A stretch of 64,000 nt of DNA. Source: Halanaerobiaceae bacterium ANBcell28 (GTDB lineage: Bacteria > Bacillota > Halanaerobiia > Halanaerobiales > DTU029). The stretch spans positions 1 through 64,000 of the forward strand of contig JBBJJH010000012.1 of assembly GCA_037623315.1 (NCBI GenBank). Reading direction: 5' to 3'. The position numbers and the translations under genes are program-made. A model generated the notes under the pieces. That model was not told the origin of the DNA, did not search any database, and was given only the letters and a program-made list of their open reading frames with translations. Of this stretch, positions 24,766 to 33,588 are shown in pieces. Positions within the stretch are counted from its first letter, which is position 1, and each line of letters starts with the position of its first letter.

Positions 24766-27543
24766 ATGAAAATGCTTAGAACAATGAAATTTATTTCTTT
24801 TGCCATTTTAATAGTCCTTTTATTAAGTTATGGAGAACTTTCTATAGCCAGTGAATTGGGCAATTTTGATTTAGTAATAGAAAATGATTATCTTGCTCTA
24901 TTTTTAAATAGGGAAAGTACAGAAATTGCTGTTCAGAATAAAGAAAGTGGGGAGACTTGGTATTCAAATCCCCCTGGTGACAATCGCTCTAATGAACAAT
25001 TAATTATTCATTATTTTGACCCTCGTGATGAATTAAAAAGAATGAATAATTTTAGAGATAGTATAGAGTATGGTCAATTTGAATTTATAGAAATTGAAAA
25101 TGGTATTAAGATAGAATATCTTATTGGTGAACAATGGGATGACTTTGATTTTGTCCCTCAAATGATGTCAGCAGATCGTTTTGAAGACATAGTATTGGAA
25201 AAAGTTGCTGCTAGAGATGAGCGTTTTCTTCTGAACACATATTCTCAAGTTATGCTTGTTGAGAGAGAAAATGATGAACAGGCAATCAATTTAGATAATA
25301 CACGAGACGATTTATTTCAAAAATATACAGTAGGTTCACCTGATGAAGATCTAAACGATAGGGCAAGAACTGATCTAGCTCGAAGTTTATTAAATGTAAT
25401 TTTAAACTCTAATGATGAGCTAGATAGTAGAGAAGATATTACCTTTGAACATATTTCACAATTGGTGGATAATCCCACATATGTTTTAACTGCTCGTCTT
25501 AGACCTTGGGATGAAGATGACTTGGTAGATCTTTTCAGAGATACTGTTGGTTATATGCCTGAAGATAAAGCGTTAGATCATGAAGCAAATAATCTAAGTG
25601 TCCCTGTTGAAAATGTGGAAGTTTTTACAATTCCAATTGAGTACAAATTAGAAGGAGCGGACTTCATAGTTAGGGTTCCTATGGAAGAGGTTATCTATCC
25701 GAAAGATGTATTAAGCCAGGAAGTATATGTTAGAGGCTTATCTGTTTCGGAAGATAGAGGTAGAGACATCATAGATAAATTTGGGAATATCGGAAGTGAA
25801 GAGGTAACTTATACAATCCATGAGATCGAGTTATTACCTTTCTTTGGTACAGCTACTCCTGAAGATGAGGGTTACATGTTTGTACCTGATGGTTCTGGTG
25901 GTCTAATTTATCTAGATAAAGAAACAGACCAAACTTATATTAAATCCTTATATGGTCTAGATTATACTGTTGCAGATATCCCTATAGAGGATACTTTTGT
26001 ACAAAACCAAACTTATCGTGAAGAAATATATCTTCCGGTTTATGGAATGAAAAAAAATGATGAGGGTTTTATAGCTATAATTGAAGAAGGAGACTCTATA
26101 GCTAGAGTGGTTGCAAGAGTTTCTGGTAGATCAAATAGATATAGTAGAGTTTATACAAGGTTTTTGCTTAATCCTAGAGATAATATACTATTACAAGAGG
26201 CAGAACGTGCTGAACGTAGTGGTGAAAAGAGTATAAATATTTATCCAGAGTCATTACCAAATGAAAACTTACAACTACGTTATACTTTCTTAAGTGATGA
26301 AGATGCTAATTATGTAGGGATGGCTAGACATTATCAAAATTATCTAGTGGATAAACATAACTTGGAGCAATTAGCTAGTTTAGAAGATATTCCTTTTTTC
26401 CTGGAATTAGTAGGAGCTATAACAGTTAGAGAACCAATAATGGGTTTCATGAGACTTATATCTAAAGAATTAACGACATATCAAGAGACTGAAGAGATTG
26501 TTGAGAAGCTATTAGCTGAAAATATTAATAATATAGATCTTAAGTATTCTGGATGGTTGCAAAATGGTATAAAACATATTTATCCAAATAGAGTAAACTT
26601 AGATTCTGTATTGGGTACAAGCAATGAGTTTCAAGATTTAATTAGCTATCTAGATAATAATAGTATAGATTTTTATCCTGAAGTAGGATTCAAGGCAATC
26701 CATGATATACGTAATCACAGAAATAGCTATAATTATAGAAGAATTGCTGCAAGACGACTGAATACTGAATATGCCTGGTATTCAGATGATTGGTACACTG
26801 ATCGAAAGTGGGTATTATCAACAAATCTCTTGGATTCATTACTTGATGACTTTTTAAGTGATTACCTGGATTATGATATTGGAGGTATCGCATTAACTTA
26901 TATGGGTCATCAAATAAATACGACATATAGGTCTAATGCTGAAGTTGATAGACCAGCCGCAAAGAATATAGTGGAAGAGCAGTTAGATAAATTACGGAAT
27001 TACCAACAGAATATTATGGTAGAAAGAGCCAACGCATATACATTGCCATATGTCAATAATATAACTAACTTTCCAATGACAAGCTCTACAACAAATATTA
27101 TTGATAGAGAAATACCTTTTTATCAGATGGTAGTTAATTCTTATGTGAATTATGCTGGAGTGCCAATTAATTTATCAGAAGATCTTGAATTTGAATTTTT
27201 AAAAGCATTAGAAACTGGTTCAGTTCCATATTTTAAGTGGACTTATGCTGATTCAGCTATGTTGTTAAATACAGATTTTGATTATTTGTATTCAAGTTCA
27301 TATCAAATTTGGTTTGATAGGGCAGTGGATTATTATCATCAAGCCAATAAGGTCTTAAGTCAGGTTCATAATCAAAGAATAATTAATCATCAAAGAGTAA
27401 GTGAGAATCTTTATAAAACAAGTTATGAAAATGGAGTATCTATATTGGTAAATTACAATGACCATAGTGTAACTTATGCTGATAATGTCATTGAAGCTAG
27501 ATCTTATTTCTTAACAAAGGAGGGGAATGGTAATGAAAAATAA
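24766..27543 (+). CDS. DUF5696-type exported protein, glycosidase-like
   Basis: A 925-residue exported protein with signal peptide (1-28, ending LSIAS) and no lipobox. The N-terminal part opens with FDLVIENDYLALFLNRES and GETWYSNPPGD, which I associate with the DUF5696 family found beside sugar importers of Firmicutes. Residues about 380-450 form another beta region. From about 540 the pattern suggests a TIM-barrel (DLKYSGWLQNGIKHIYP, DFYPEVGFKAIHD, GIALTYMGHQI, NIMVERANAYTLPYVN, YFKWTYADSAML), so a glycoside hydrolase-like activity on the imported glycan is possible. The catalytic residues cannot be assigned by eye. Its 3' end overlaps the next permease gene by 11 bases. Confidence 0.8.
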   Translation: MKMLRTMKFISFAILIVLLLSYGELSIASELGNFDLVIENDYLALFLNRESTEIAVQNKESGETWYSNPPGDNRSNEQLIIHYFDPRDELKRMNNFRDSIEYGQFEFIEIENGIKIEYLIGEQWDDFDFVPQMMSADRFEDIVLEKVAARDERFLLNTYSQVMLVERENDEQAINLDNTRDDLFQKYTVGSPDEDLNDRARTDLARSLLNVILNSNDELDSREDITFEHISQLVDNPTYVLTARLRPWDEDDLVDLFRDTVGYMPEDKALDHEANNLSVPVENVEVFTIPIEYKLEGADFIVRVPMEEVIYPKDVLSQEVYVRGLSVSEDRGRDIIDKFGNIGSEEVTYTIHEIELLPFFGTATPEDEGYMFVPDGSGGLIYLDKETDQTYIKSLYGLDYTVADIPIEDTFVQNQTYREEIYLPVYGMKKNDEGFIAIIEEGDSIARVVARVSGRSNRYSRVYTRFLLNPRDNILLQEAERAERSGEKSINIYPESLPNENLQLRYTFLSDEDANYVGMARHYQNYLVDKHNLEQLASLEDIPFFLELVGAITVREPIMGFMRLISKELTTYQETEEIVEKLLAENINNIDLKYSGWLQNGIKHIYPNRVNLDSVLGTSNEFQDLISYLDNNSIDFYPEVGFKAIHDIRNHRNSYNYRRIAARRLNTEYAWYSDDWYTDRKWVLSTNLLDSLLDDFLSDYLDYDIGGIALTYMGHQINTTYRSNAEVDRPAAKNIVEEQLDKLRNYQQNIMVERANAYTLPYVNNITNFPMTSSTTNIIDREIPFYQMVVNSYVNYAGVPINLSEDLEFEFLKALETGSVPYFKWTYADSAMLLNTDFDYLYSSSYQIWFDRAVDYYHQANKVLSQVHNQRIINHQRVSENLYKTSYENGVSILVNYNDHSVTYADNVIEARSYFLTKEGNGNEK

Positions 27544-28435
27544 AAAGTTTTTTAAGTATAATTTGAAGACAAGAGATAGTATTGCCGCTTATATTTTCAT
27601 CCTTCCCTTTATTCTAGGATTTTTATTATTTATTCTGATGCCAATAATACAATCTGTATTATTTAGTATTAATGAAATACAACTAGAAGCTAGAGGTTTT
27701 TCCTTGAACTTTATAGGTATGGAAAATTATAATTTTCTCTTAAGAGAAGATACAAACTTTCTAGAAGCGTTATATAATTCTATGTTTTTGATGCTTAATA
27801 ATGTATTCTGGATATTGATTTTTAGTTTCTTTGCTGCTAATTTATTGAATCAAAAGTTTAGAGGACGACTAATTGCTAGAGTTATATTCTTTTTACCTGT
27901 TATTATATCTGCTGGAATTATTGTTAGAATGGAGCAGACTGACTATATGATGGGAGTTATGCAATCAAGTGTAGAGTCTGGTGGTTTTTTAAGTGGAGCA
28001 GCCTTACAACAAGCACTATTATCATTGCATGTACCACCGGCTTTTATAAACTTTATTGTAATTGCTGTTAATAATATTGCTGATATTATCAATGCATCTG
28101 GTATTCAGATATTAATCTTCCTGGCAGGTTTACAAGCCATTGATCCCTTCTTATATGAGGCAGCTGAAGTTGAAGGATCAACTAAGTGGGAAAACTTCTG
28201 GTTAATAACCTTACCAATGTTGAGTCCTCTTATCTTAACAAATATAGTTTATACAATTATAGATTTCTTTACTTCACCAAGCAATATGGTAATAGATTTA
28301 ATAAGAAATACAACCTTTGATGGTCGTGGTTTTGGAACAGCCAGCGCCATGTCATGGATATATTTTCTTTTGATACTGTTTGTACTTGGTGTAGTCGTGA
28401 AACTTGTCTCTAGATTTGTATATTATGATGAATAG
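27533..28435 (+). CDS. Sugar ABC importer permease (MalF-like), system 2
   Basis: A 300-residue permease. It begins with AAYIFILPFILGFLLFILMP, has six hydrophobic segments and an EAA loop (FLYEAAEVEGSTKWENFWLI near residue 203). A long periplasmic insertion between helices 3 and 4 (about 130-185, MEQTDYMMGVMQSSVESGG) is a common mark of this subgroup. The ATG at 27533 lies 7 bases behind AAAGGAGGGG. A second ATG two codons upstream is too close. It overlaps the DUF5696 gene, so the two are coupled. No ATPase gene accompanies it. Confidence 0.92.
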   Translation: MKNKKFFKYNLKTRDSIAAYIFILPFILGFLLFILMPIIQSVLFSINEIQLEARGFSLNFIGMENYNFLLREDTNFLEALYNSMFLMLNNVFWILIFSFFAANLLNQKFRGRLIARVIFFLPVIISAGIIVRMEQTDYMMGVMQSSVESGGFLSGAALQQALLSLHVPPAFINFIVIAVNNIADIINASGIQILIFLAGLQAIDPFLYEAAEVEGSTKWENFWLITLPMLSPLILTNIVYTIIDFFTSPSNMVIDLIRNTTFDGRGFGTASAMSWIYFLLILFVLGVVVKLVSRFVYYDE

Positions 28436-28450
28436 AAAAGGAGGGATAAA

Positions 28451-29389
28451 ATGGAACTTAAATTAAATAATAAGGCCAGAAGTTTTATAAATATGTCAAA
28501 TTTCATGAAATTATTTGCAGTATTATTTCGCTTCTTGATAGTAGTAGCAATATGTTATATTATTCTTTTTCCTCTGATAACAAAAGTTGCGTCGTCTTTT
28601 ATGTCAAGAACGGATATATGGGATCAAACTGTTAATCTGATACCAAGAAATCCTACATTAGTTAATTATACATTAGCTTTTGAATATATGGATTTCACAA
28701 CAGCATTTTTAAATTCTTTTATCTTGGCTTTTGTGGTGTCTTTATTCCAATTATTATCCTGTACTCTAATTGGATATGGTTTTGCTAGTTTCGACTTTAA
28801 AGGTAAGAATTTCTGGTTTTTTCTAGTTATTTTCTCTCTAGTGATACCTCCAGAGTTGATAATAACACCATTGTATTTGAATTTCCGTTTCTTTAATTTT
28901 CTAGGGCTTATGCCTGGGGATGGTATCAATCTAATTGGTACTAATTGGCCTTTCATTTTATTAGCTGCAACAGGAACGGGATATAAGAATGGTTTGTTTA
29001 TCTATATTATGCGACAGTTCTTCAAAGGAATGCCAAAAGGCCTTGCAGAAGCGGCCTATGTAGATGGTGCAGGACCTTTTAGGACGTTTTTTAAGATTAT
29101 GTTGCCAGGAGCAGTTCCGGGAATGGTTATTGTATTCTTGTTCTCATTTGTCTGGCAGTGGAATGATTATTTCCTAACTACGATGTTTGTAGGTCAAAGA
29201 AATATTCTCCCATTGGCATTAGAAGAATTGCCTAGAGCTGTATTAGGAGATCAATACCTACATTTGCCTGAAGAGGCTTCATTGCTGATTAATACTGGTA
29301 GTCTTATGATTATTTTACCACTCGTATTACTCTATATCTTCTTACAAAAATATTTTGTAGAAAGTGTGCAAAGGTCAGGTATTAAATAA
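28451..29389 (+). CDS. Sugar ABC importer permease (MalG-like), system 2
   Basis: A 312-residue permease with six hydrophobic segments and the EAA loop GLAEAAYVDGAGPFRTFFKI near residue 199. The N-terminal helix is at 22-45, and PLITKVASSFMSRTDIW is the usual MalG-like region after it. It starts 15 bases after its partner with an AAAGGAGGGA ribosome site. Together they form the second channel of the locus. The binding proteins for it are probably the two paralogues downstream. Confidence 0.92.
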   Translation: MELKLNNKARSFINMSNFMKLFAVLFRFLIVVAICYIILFPLITKVASSFMSRTDIWDQTVNLIPRNPTLVNYTLAFEYMDFTTAFLNSFILAFVVSLFQLLSCTLIGYGFASFDFKGKNFWFFLVIFSLVIPPELIITPLYLNFRFFNFLGLMPGDGINLIGTNWPFILLAATGTGYKNGLFIYIMRQFFKGMPKGLAEAAYVDGAGPFRTFFKIMLPGAVPGMVIVFLFSFVWQWNDYFLTTMFVGQRNILPLALEELPRAVLGDQYLHLPEEASLLINTGSLMIILPLVLLYIFLQKYFVESVQRSGIK

Positions 29390-29482
29390 AAGTGTGCTTA
29401 TTCTATTTAAGGGGGTGGTAAAAAAATATAGATGTTAGTTATGGATTATTAAGTTCACAAATTAAAAATGGGGGGATTTTTA

Positions 29483-30808
29483 ATGAAAAAGTTATATGTA
29501 TTTGCTTTAGTATTAGCTTTAAGCTTAGTAATGTCAGTGAGTTTGTTTGCCAGTAATTATACACCTTTACCTGGTGTTCTTGGGCCAGAGGATGTTGATT
29601 TTGGTGGAGAAACAGTAATGATATTTGGACTTAATTTAAATCCAAATGCTGCTAGAGTTTTTGTTGGTTGGGATAATTATGAACCTGAACTTTTCCTTGC
29701 AAGGGTAGCGGAAGCTGAAGAGTTGTTTAATGTAAATATTATTGGTAGATTAGGAGCTAATAGTAACTTGATTACTAATCGAATTTTAGCTGGCGATTCT
29801 GTTAATGATATTTATGTAGAGCCTCATCGTGAAATTTCTTATTTTAATTTAGTGTCTGAAGATTACTTATATCCAGTAGGTGAGTTCTTATCTCAAGATT
29901 ATTATGATTCTTTAAGTAATGTAGACAGATCTATCTCAGAAAAATTAAGATATCAAAATGAATTTTATACTTTTGGTAGTATTATGGGACCGATCAATGA
30001 TTCTATGATGTTTACTGTCTATAATAAAGATATTTTCGAAGAAGAAAATCAACCAGATCCTTATGAATTATGGTTAGATGGTGAATGGACATGGGAAACG
30101 TTTGAAGAGATTGCTAAAGAGCTAACGAGAGATACTAATGGTGATGGCAATATAGATCAAAGGGGTTATTATGCTATTCAAGATTATGCGGTCTGGCGTT
30201 TTGGTGCTAGTAATGCTGGTGTTGAATTAACAAGATTTGAAGAAGACGGAAGTGTTGTTTTCAATTATGACTCACCAGTAGCTATTAATACTTTGAATAC
30301 GTTCCAGAGATGGATGAATGAAGAAGAATTTTTAGGTGAAGGTAACGTAATGTGGGATTCACATATAGCTGGTATTAGACATGATAAAGCTTCTGGTAAT
30401 TTTGAATATGGTATAGTACCAATGCCTAAAGGTCCTGATGGAGACCGTCATTATTATCCAGCATTTAGTTTCCACTCTGCAGCTATACCTGCAAATGCAG
30501 AAAATCCTCAAGGCTTAGTTGCTTTATTTGAATTCTTATTTAGACCTGATGACTGGGAAATGCGCTGGGATCCAGCATTAGATCATTTAATGGATATTGC
30601 AATTACAAGTAGAGAACAATGGGATGTTGTAATGACAGCTGCTGAGGAATGGCAGGGAGAGGGAGATCACTTCCAGTATATGGGACTTTGGGATATAGTT
30701 TTAGATCATACTAATGAGGTTGTAGCAGGTGAAGTTGGTGCTGCTTCAGCAATGAGATCTGTAGCTCCGGAAGCACAAGCTTATCTGGACGATTTATTTA
30801 AACAATAG
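29483..30808 (+). CDS. Periplasmic sugar-binding protein A, system 2
   Basis: A 441-residue family-1 type binding protein. The signal peptide (about 1-23, ending SLFAS) has no lipobox cysteine, so a soluble exported protein is expected. The mature part begins near PLPGVLGPEDVDFGGETVMI. An EF-hand-like loop DTNGDGNIDQ lies near residue 222, a frequent structural calcium site in these proteins. It is clearly paralogous to the next gene, sharing the VDFGGETVMI start, the AEAEELFNV segment and the YPVGE, TRDTNGDG and GEVVAGE-like blocks, which suggests a tandem duplication. The ATG at 29483 lies 7 bases behind GGGGGG. A weak extra ribosome-like site sits near 29409 without a real gene. Confidence 0.9.
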   Translation: MKKLYVFALVLALSLVMSVSLFASNYTPLPGVLGPEDVDFGGETVMIFGLNLNPNAARVFVGWDNYEPELFLARVAEAEELFNVNIIGRLGANSNLITNRILAGDSVNDIYVEPHREISYFNLVSEDYLYPVGEFLSQDYYDSLSNVDRSISEKLRYQNEFYTFGSIMGPINDSMMFTVYNKDIFEEENQPDPYELWLDGEWTWETFEEIAKELTRDTNGDGNIDQRGYYAIQDYAVWRFGASNAGVELTRFEEDGSVVFNYDSPVAINTLNTFQRWMNEEEFLGEGNVMWDSHIAGIRHDKASGNFEYGIVPMPKGPDGDRHYYPAFSFHSAAIPANAENPQGLVALFEFLFRPDDWEMRWDPALDHLMDIAITSREQWDVVMTAAEEWQGEGDHFQYMGLWDIVLDHTNEVVAGEVGAASAMRSVAPEAQAYLDDLFKQ

Positions 30809-30823
30809 TATCTGATCATAACC

Positions 30824-30855
30824 TACTCACCTGTATTTTAAAATACAGGTGGGTA
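30824..30855 (+). promoter_or_regulatory. Long intercistronic hairpin
   Basis: A 16-bp stem (TACTCACCTGTATTTT / AAAATACAGGTGGGTA, one G-U pair) with almost no loop lies between the two binding-protein genes. There is no T tract, so it is more likely an mRNA-stabilising or processing stem, or a partial attenuator, than a full terminator. Confidence 0.6.
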
Positions 30856-30971
30856 CTCTAAAATTCTTGCTCTTATTAAGATGAATATTACAGTAATTAG
30901 GATATTATATTCTTTTATTTATTGTAGTAAGTATCATTTTGATAAAATTAAACTTAAAAGAGGTGTATTTT

Positions 30972-32297
30972 ATGAAAAAATTAATTATCTTATCTTTAAT
31001 AACGTTCTTATTAATAAGTTTTAGTGGTATTGTTGCAGCATATACTCCACCTCCTGGAGTATTATCCCCAAATGAAGTTGATTTTGGTGGAGAAACTGTA
31101 ATGATTTACGGGGCTAATTTAGCAGATGGCTCATGGGTTTGGGATGAGTTTAATGATATTTTAAGAGAAAGAGCAGCAGAAGCAGAAGAATTATTTAATG
31201 TGACTATTCAGACAAGGCCTGATGTTAGTAATCAATTGATTCAAAATAGGGTTTTATCTGGAGATTCTGCTTATGATATTTATGTACGCCCGCATAGGGA
31301 TACAGGATATTATACCTTAGTATCAAATGATATGCTTTATCCAGTAGGAGAAATTTTACCCCAAGAGTATTATGAAAGTCTGCATAATATCGATTATCAA
31401 ACAGCAGAAAAACTTGCATTTAATGATCAATATTATACATTTGGAAGCAGAAAAGGAAATGTAATGGAATCCATGTTCTTTGTACAATATAACAGAACAT
31501 TATTAGAAAATGAAAATTTAGCAGATCCTTATGATATGTATTTAGCAGGAGAATGGGATTATGAAGCTTTTGAAGAACTTGCTCGTGAAGTTACAAGAGA
31601 TACTAATGGAGATGGCGAAATCGATCAATGGGCTATGTATGATATTACGGCAGAAGCTATTATACGTTTCCTAGGTACTAACGGTGTTGAAATAGCTAGA
31701 AGAGATGAAGATGGGAAATATGTCTTTAACCTAACTTCACCTGCTGCTATTAATGCTTTAAACACATTAGATAGATGGAGAAACGAAGAAGGGATATTGG
31801 CAACATCAGGGAATCCTAATTTTGAGCAGGGGAATGTTGCATTTGCATTCTTTGCTGCAATTAATGGCTGGAGACATGCCAAAAATAATCTTGATGGTGA
31901 ATTTGGAGTAGTACCTTTACCAATGGGTCCAGATGTGGATAGCTATCAGTATACTGCATTTAATTATGTACCTGTAATTATTCCTGCTAATGCAGAAAAT
32001 CCAGAAGGTCTAGTTGCTTTATATGAGTTCTTATTTAGACAGGATGATAATCGATTTGATGAACACCTAGATGCATTGATCGATCTTTCTGTAACTCACA
32101 GAGATCAATTAGATGTATATCTTGAAGGTATAAATAATTGGCGAGGTGAAGGAGATGCATTCCAATACTCTGGTTTATGGGGACTTTTACTTGATAGCTT
32201 AAATGAAGTTGTTGCAGGTGAAAGAGGAGCAGTTTCCGCCATGAGAGAAATAGAACCAGAGGCACAAGCATGGCTTGATGATTTATTTCATCAGTAA
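30972..32297 (+). CDS. Periplasmic sugar-binding protein B, system 2
   Basis: A 441-residue paralogue of the preceding binding protein. The signal peptide ends at SGIVAA and has no cysteine. The mature protein opens PPGVLSPNEVDFGGETVMIY, has the calcium-type loop DTNGDGEIDQ and ends in AWLDDLFHQ, as the sister ends in AYLDDLFKQ. The ATG at 30972 follows AAAGAGGTG by 8 bases. Upstream residues of the open frame precede this site and are not part of the protein. Two binding proteins for one permease pair could widen the substrate range, for example different fragment lengths. Confidence 0.9.
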   Translation: MKKLIILSLITFLLISFSGIVAAYTPPPGVLSPNEVDFGGETVMIYGANLADGSWVWDEFNDILRERAAEAEELFNVTIQTRPDVSNQLIQNRVLSGDSAYDIYVRPHRDTGYYTLVSNDMLYPVGEILPQEYYESLHNIDYQTAEKLAFNDQYYTFGSRKGNVMESMFFVQYNRTLLENENLADPYDMYLAGEWDYEAFEELAREVTRDTNGDGEIDQWAMYDITAEAIIRFLGTNGVEIARRDEDGKYVFNLTSPAAINALNTLDRWRNEEGILATSGNPNFEQGNVAFAFFAAINGWRHAKNNLDGEFGVVPLPMGPDVDSYQYTAFNYVPVIIPANAENPEGLVALYEFLFRQDDNRFDEHLDALIDLSVTHRDQLDVYLEGINNWRGEGDAFQYSGLWGLLLDSLNEVVAGERGAVSAMREIEPEAQAWLDDLFHQ

Positions 32298-32353
32298 TTA
32301 GTTTATAGACATATTTGCAATATAAATATGTTTTTATACTTGGCATAGAAGCT

Positions 32354-32364
32354 AAGGAGGTGAT
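32354..32364 (+). other. Orphan perfect Shine-Dalgarno sequence
   Basis: AAGGAGGTGAT is an 11-base perfect complement of the usual 16S rRNA tail but has no ATG, GTG or TTG frame of any length behind it. Only a 9-codon frame from an ATT is open. It lies about 100 bases before the next real gene. Confidence 0.5.
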
Positions 32365-32454
32365 TACTGGAATAGGTACTTATCTCAAGTAATATAGCAG
32401 TAAGAAGAAAAACAGTAAGAAAAAAGATTAAAACAAAAAATGGAGGTATTTATT

Positions 32455-33144
32455 ATGAAAAAGTTAGTATTAACAATGGTTTTATTAATGGCTTTGACTG
32501 TAGTTTCCTTTGCAGGACCTGAATTTGTGGCACAAAGAGCAGATAGAGCTCCAAATATTACAGGTATTTTTGCTGGTGCTTGGTTAGACGCAGATGTATT
32601 TGAATTATCAATGGATAACTATGAAAGAGTTGGTGGTTCTTATGTAGCGAGAGCTGGTGACTTTGAAGCAAGTATGAGGTTTTATTCTCTATGGGATGAT
32701 GACAATCTTTATATCTATTTTGATGTTATTGATGGAGATCATTCTTATGATGCTTGGGAAGGCATGGGTTTTGTAGATAATAACGTTATTCAAATGACTA
32801 TTAATGAGCGTGGTGCAGAAATGAATCAGATTTATGATTTCATTGCTGATTCAAATGAAGGATATCCATTAGTTTGGGAACATTGGGTACATGCTTTCAA
32901 TGTACAGGATCAAATTGAAATTGCTGGTAGAGTAACTAGAGCTGGATACCAAATTGAAGTTGCTATGCCATGGTCTGTACTTCAAACTGAAGAAGTCTAT
33001 GCAGGAAAAGAATTTGATTTTGGCTTTATGTTAATTGATGCTACAGAAACAGGTAGCAGAAAAGGTTTCCTTTTCCCATGGGAAGGTGGAACTGGAGCCA
33101 TTGGAGACAATAACCAATGGGGTACTTTAACATTAGTTGACTAA
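32455..33144 (+). CDS. Secreted CBM9-like carbohydrate-binding protein
   Basis: A 229-residue exported protein: a signal peptide (about 1-19, ending SFAG without a cysteine lipobox) and a single beta-sandwich domain. The pattern GAWLDADVFEL, RFYSLWDDDNLYIYFDVIDG, DNNVIQMTI, GYQIEVAMPWSVL and FDFGFMLIDA is that of family-9 carbohydrate-binding modules, which are normally part of xylanases but also occur alone. No catalytic domain is attached. It may hold sugar ends near the binding proteins in the periplasm. The ATG at 32455 lies 8 bases behind TGGAGGT. It follows the binding-protein genes in the same direction. Confidence 0.82.
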   Translation: MKKLVLTMVLLMALTVVSFAGPEFVAQRADRAPNITGIFAGAWLDADVFELSMDNYERVGGSYVARAGDFEASMRFYSLWDDDNLYIYFDVIDGDHSYDAWEGMGFVDNNVIQMTINERGAEMNQIYDFIADSNEGYPLVWEHWVHAFNVQDQIEIAGRVTRAGYQIEVAMPWSVLQTEEVYAGKEFDFGFMLIDATETGSRKGFLFPWEGGTGAIGDNNQWGTLTLVD

Positions 33145-33588
33145 TTTAAAATTATATTGAAAGATTAAATATATAGCTACCAGAGACACGCTAGATTGTT
33201 TTTGGTAGCTATAAAAAAATTAGGATGGTACTGGTTCAACATTGCATCGAATTATAAAAACATAACTCCGAAAGTTGTTTAAATAAGATATTGATTATAA
33301 ATAATTTATTATGGACTAATATTAATTATATTTTCTTATATAAGCTTTTTTATAATTAATCAACATCAGTTAAAAATTAATGTTGAAGATATTACGTCAA
33401 ACTTCATACGAGACACAATGATTTGTTAGTATTAGATTGGACTTAGTTAAAATTACTACTCTGTTAATTTGATTATGATTAATTATGAAAAAAATTGACT
33501 TATGACAGATTTTTACATGAAAATTTTGTTATAACTTATGATATAAAACTAGATATAAAATTTCTTTTATTTAGAAGGGTATGATTTG
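33145..33588. other. Long intergenic region inside the locus
   Basis: It begins with an 11-bp inverted repeat (33172-33182 / 33203-33213, TATAGCTACCA) followed by A residues, so it is not a normal terminator on the + strand. A shorter inverted repeat TCAACAT/ATGTTGA is at 33360-33386. Weak promoter-like boxes (TTTACA 33512, TATGAT 33537, 19 apart) precede the next gene. No gene is seen. Confidence 0.45.

Noticed and set aside
33172-33213. 11-bp inverted repeat after the CBM9-like gene as a terminator
   Set aside because: The 3' arm is followed by A residues instead of T on the + strand, so it is reported only as part of the intergenic description.
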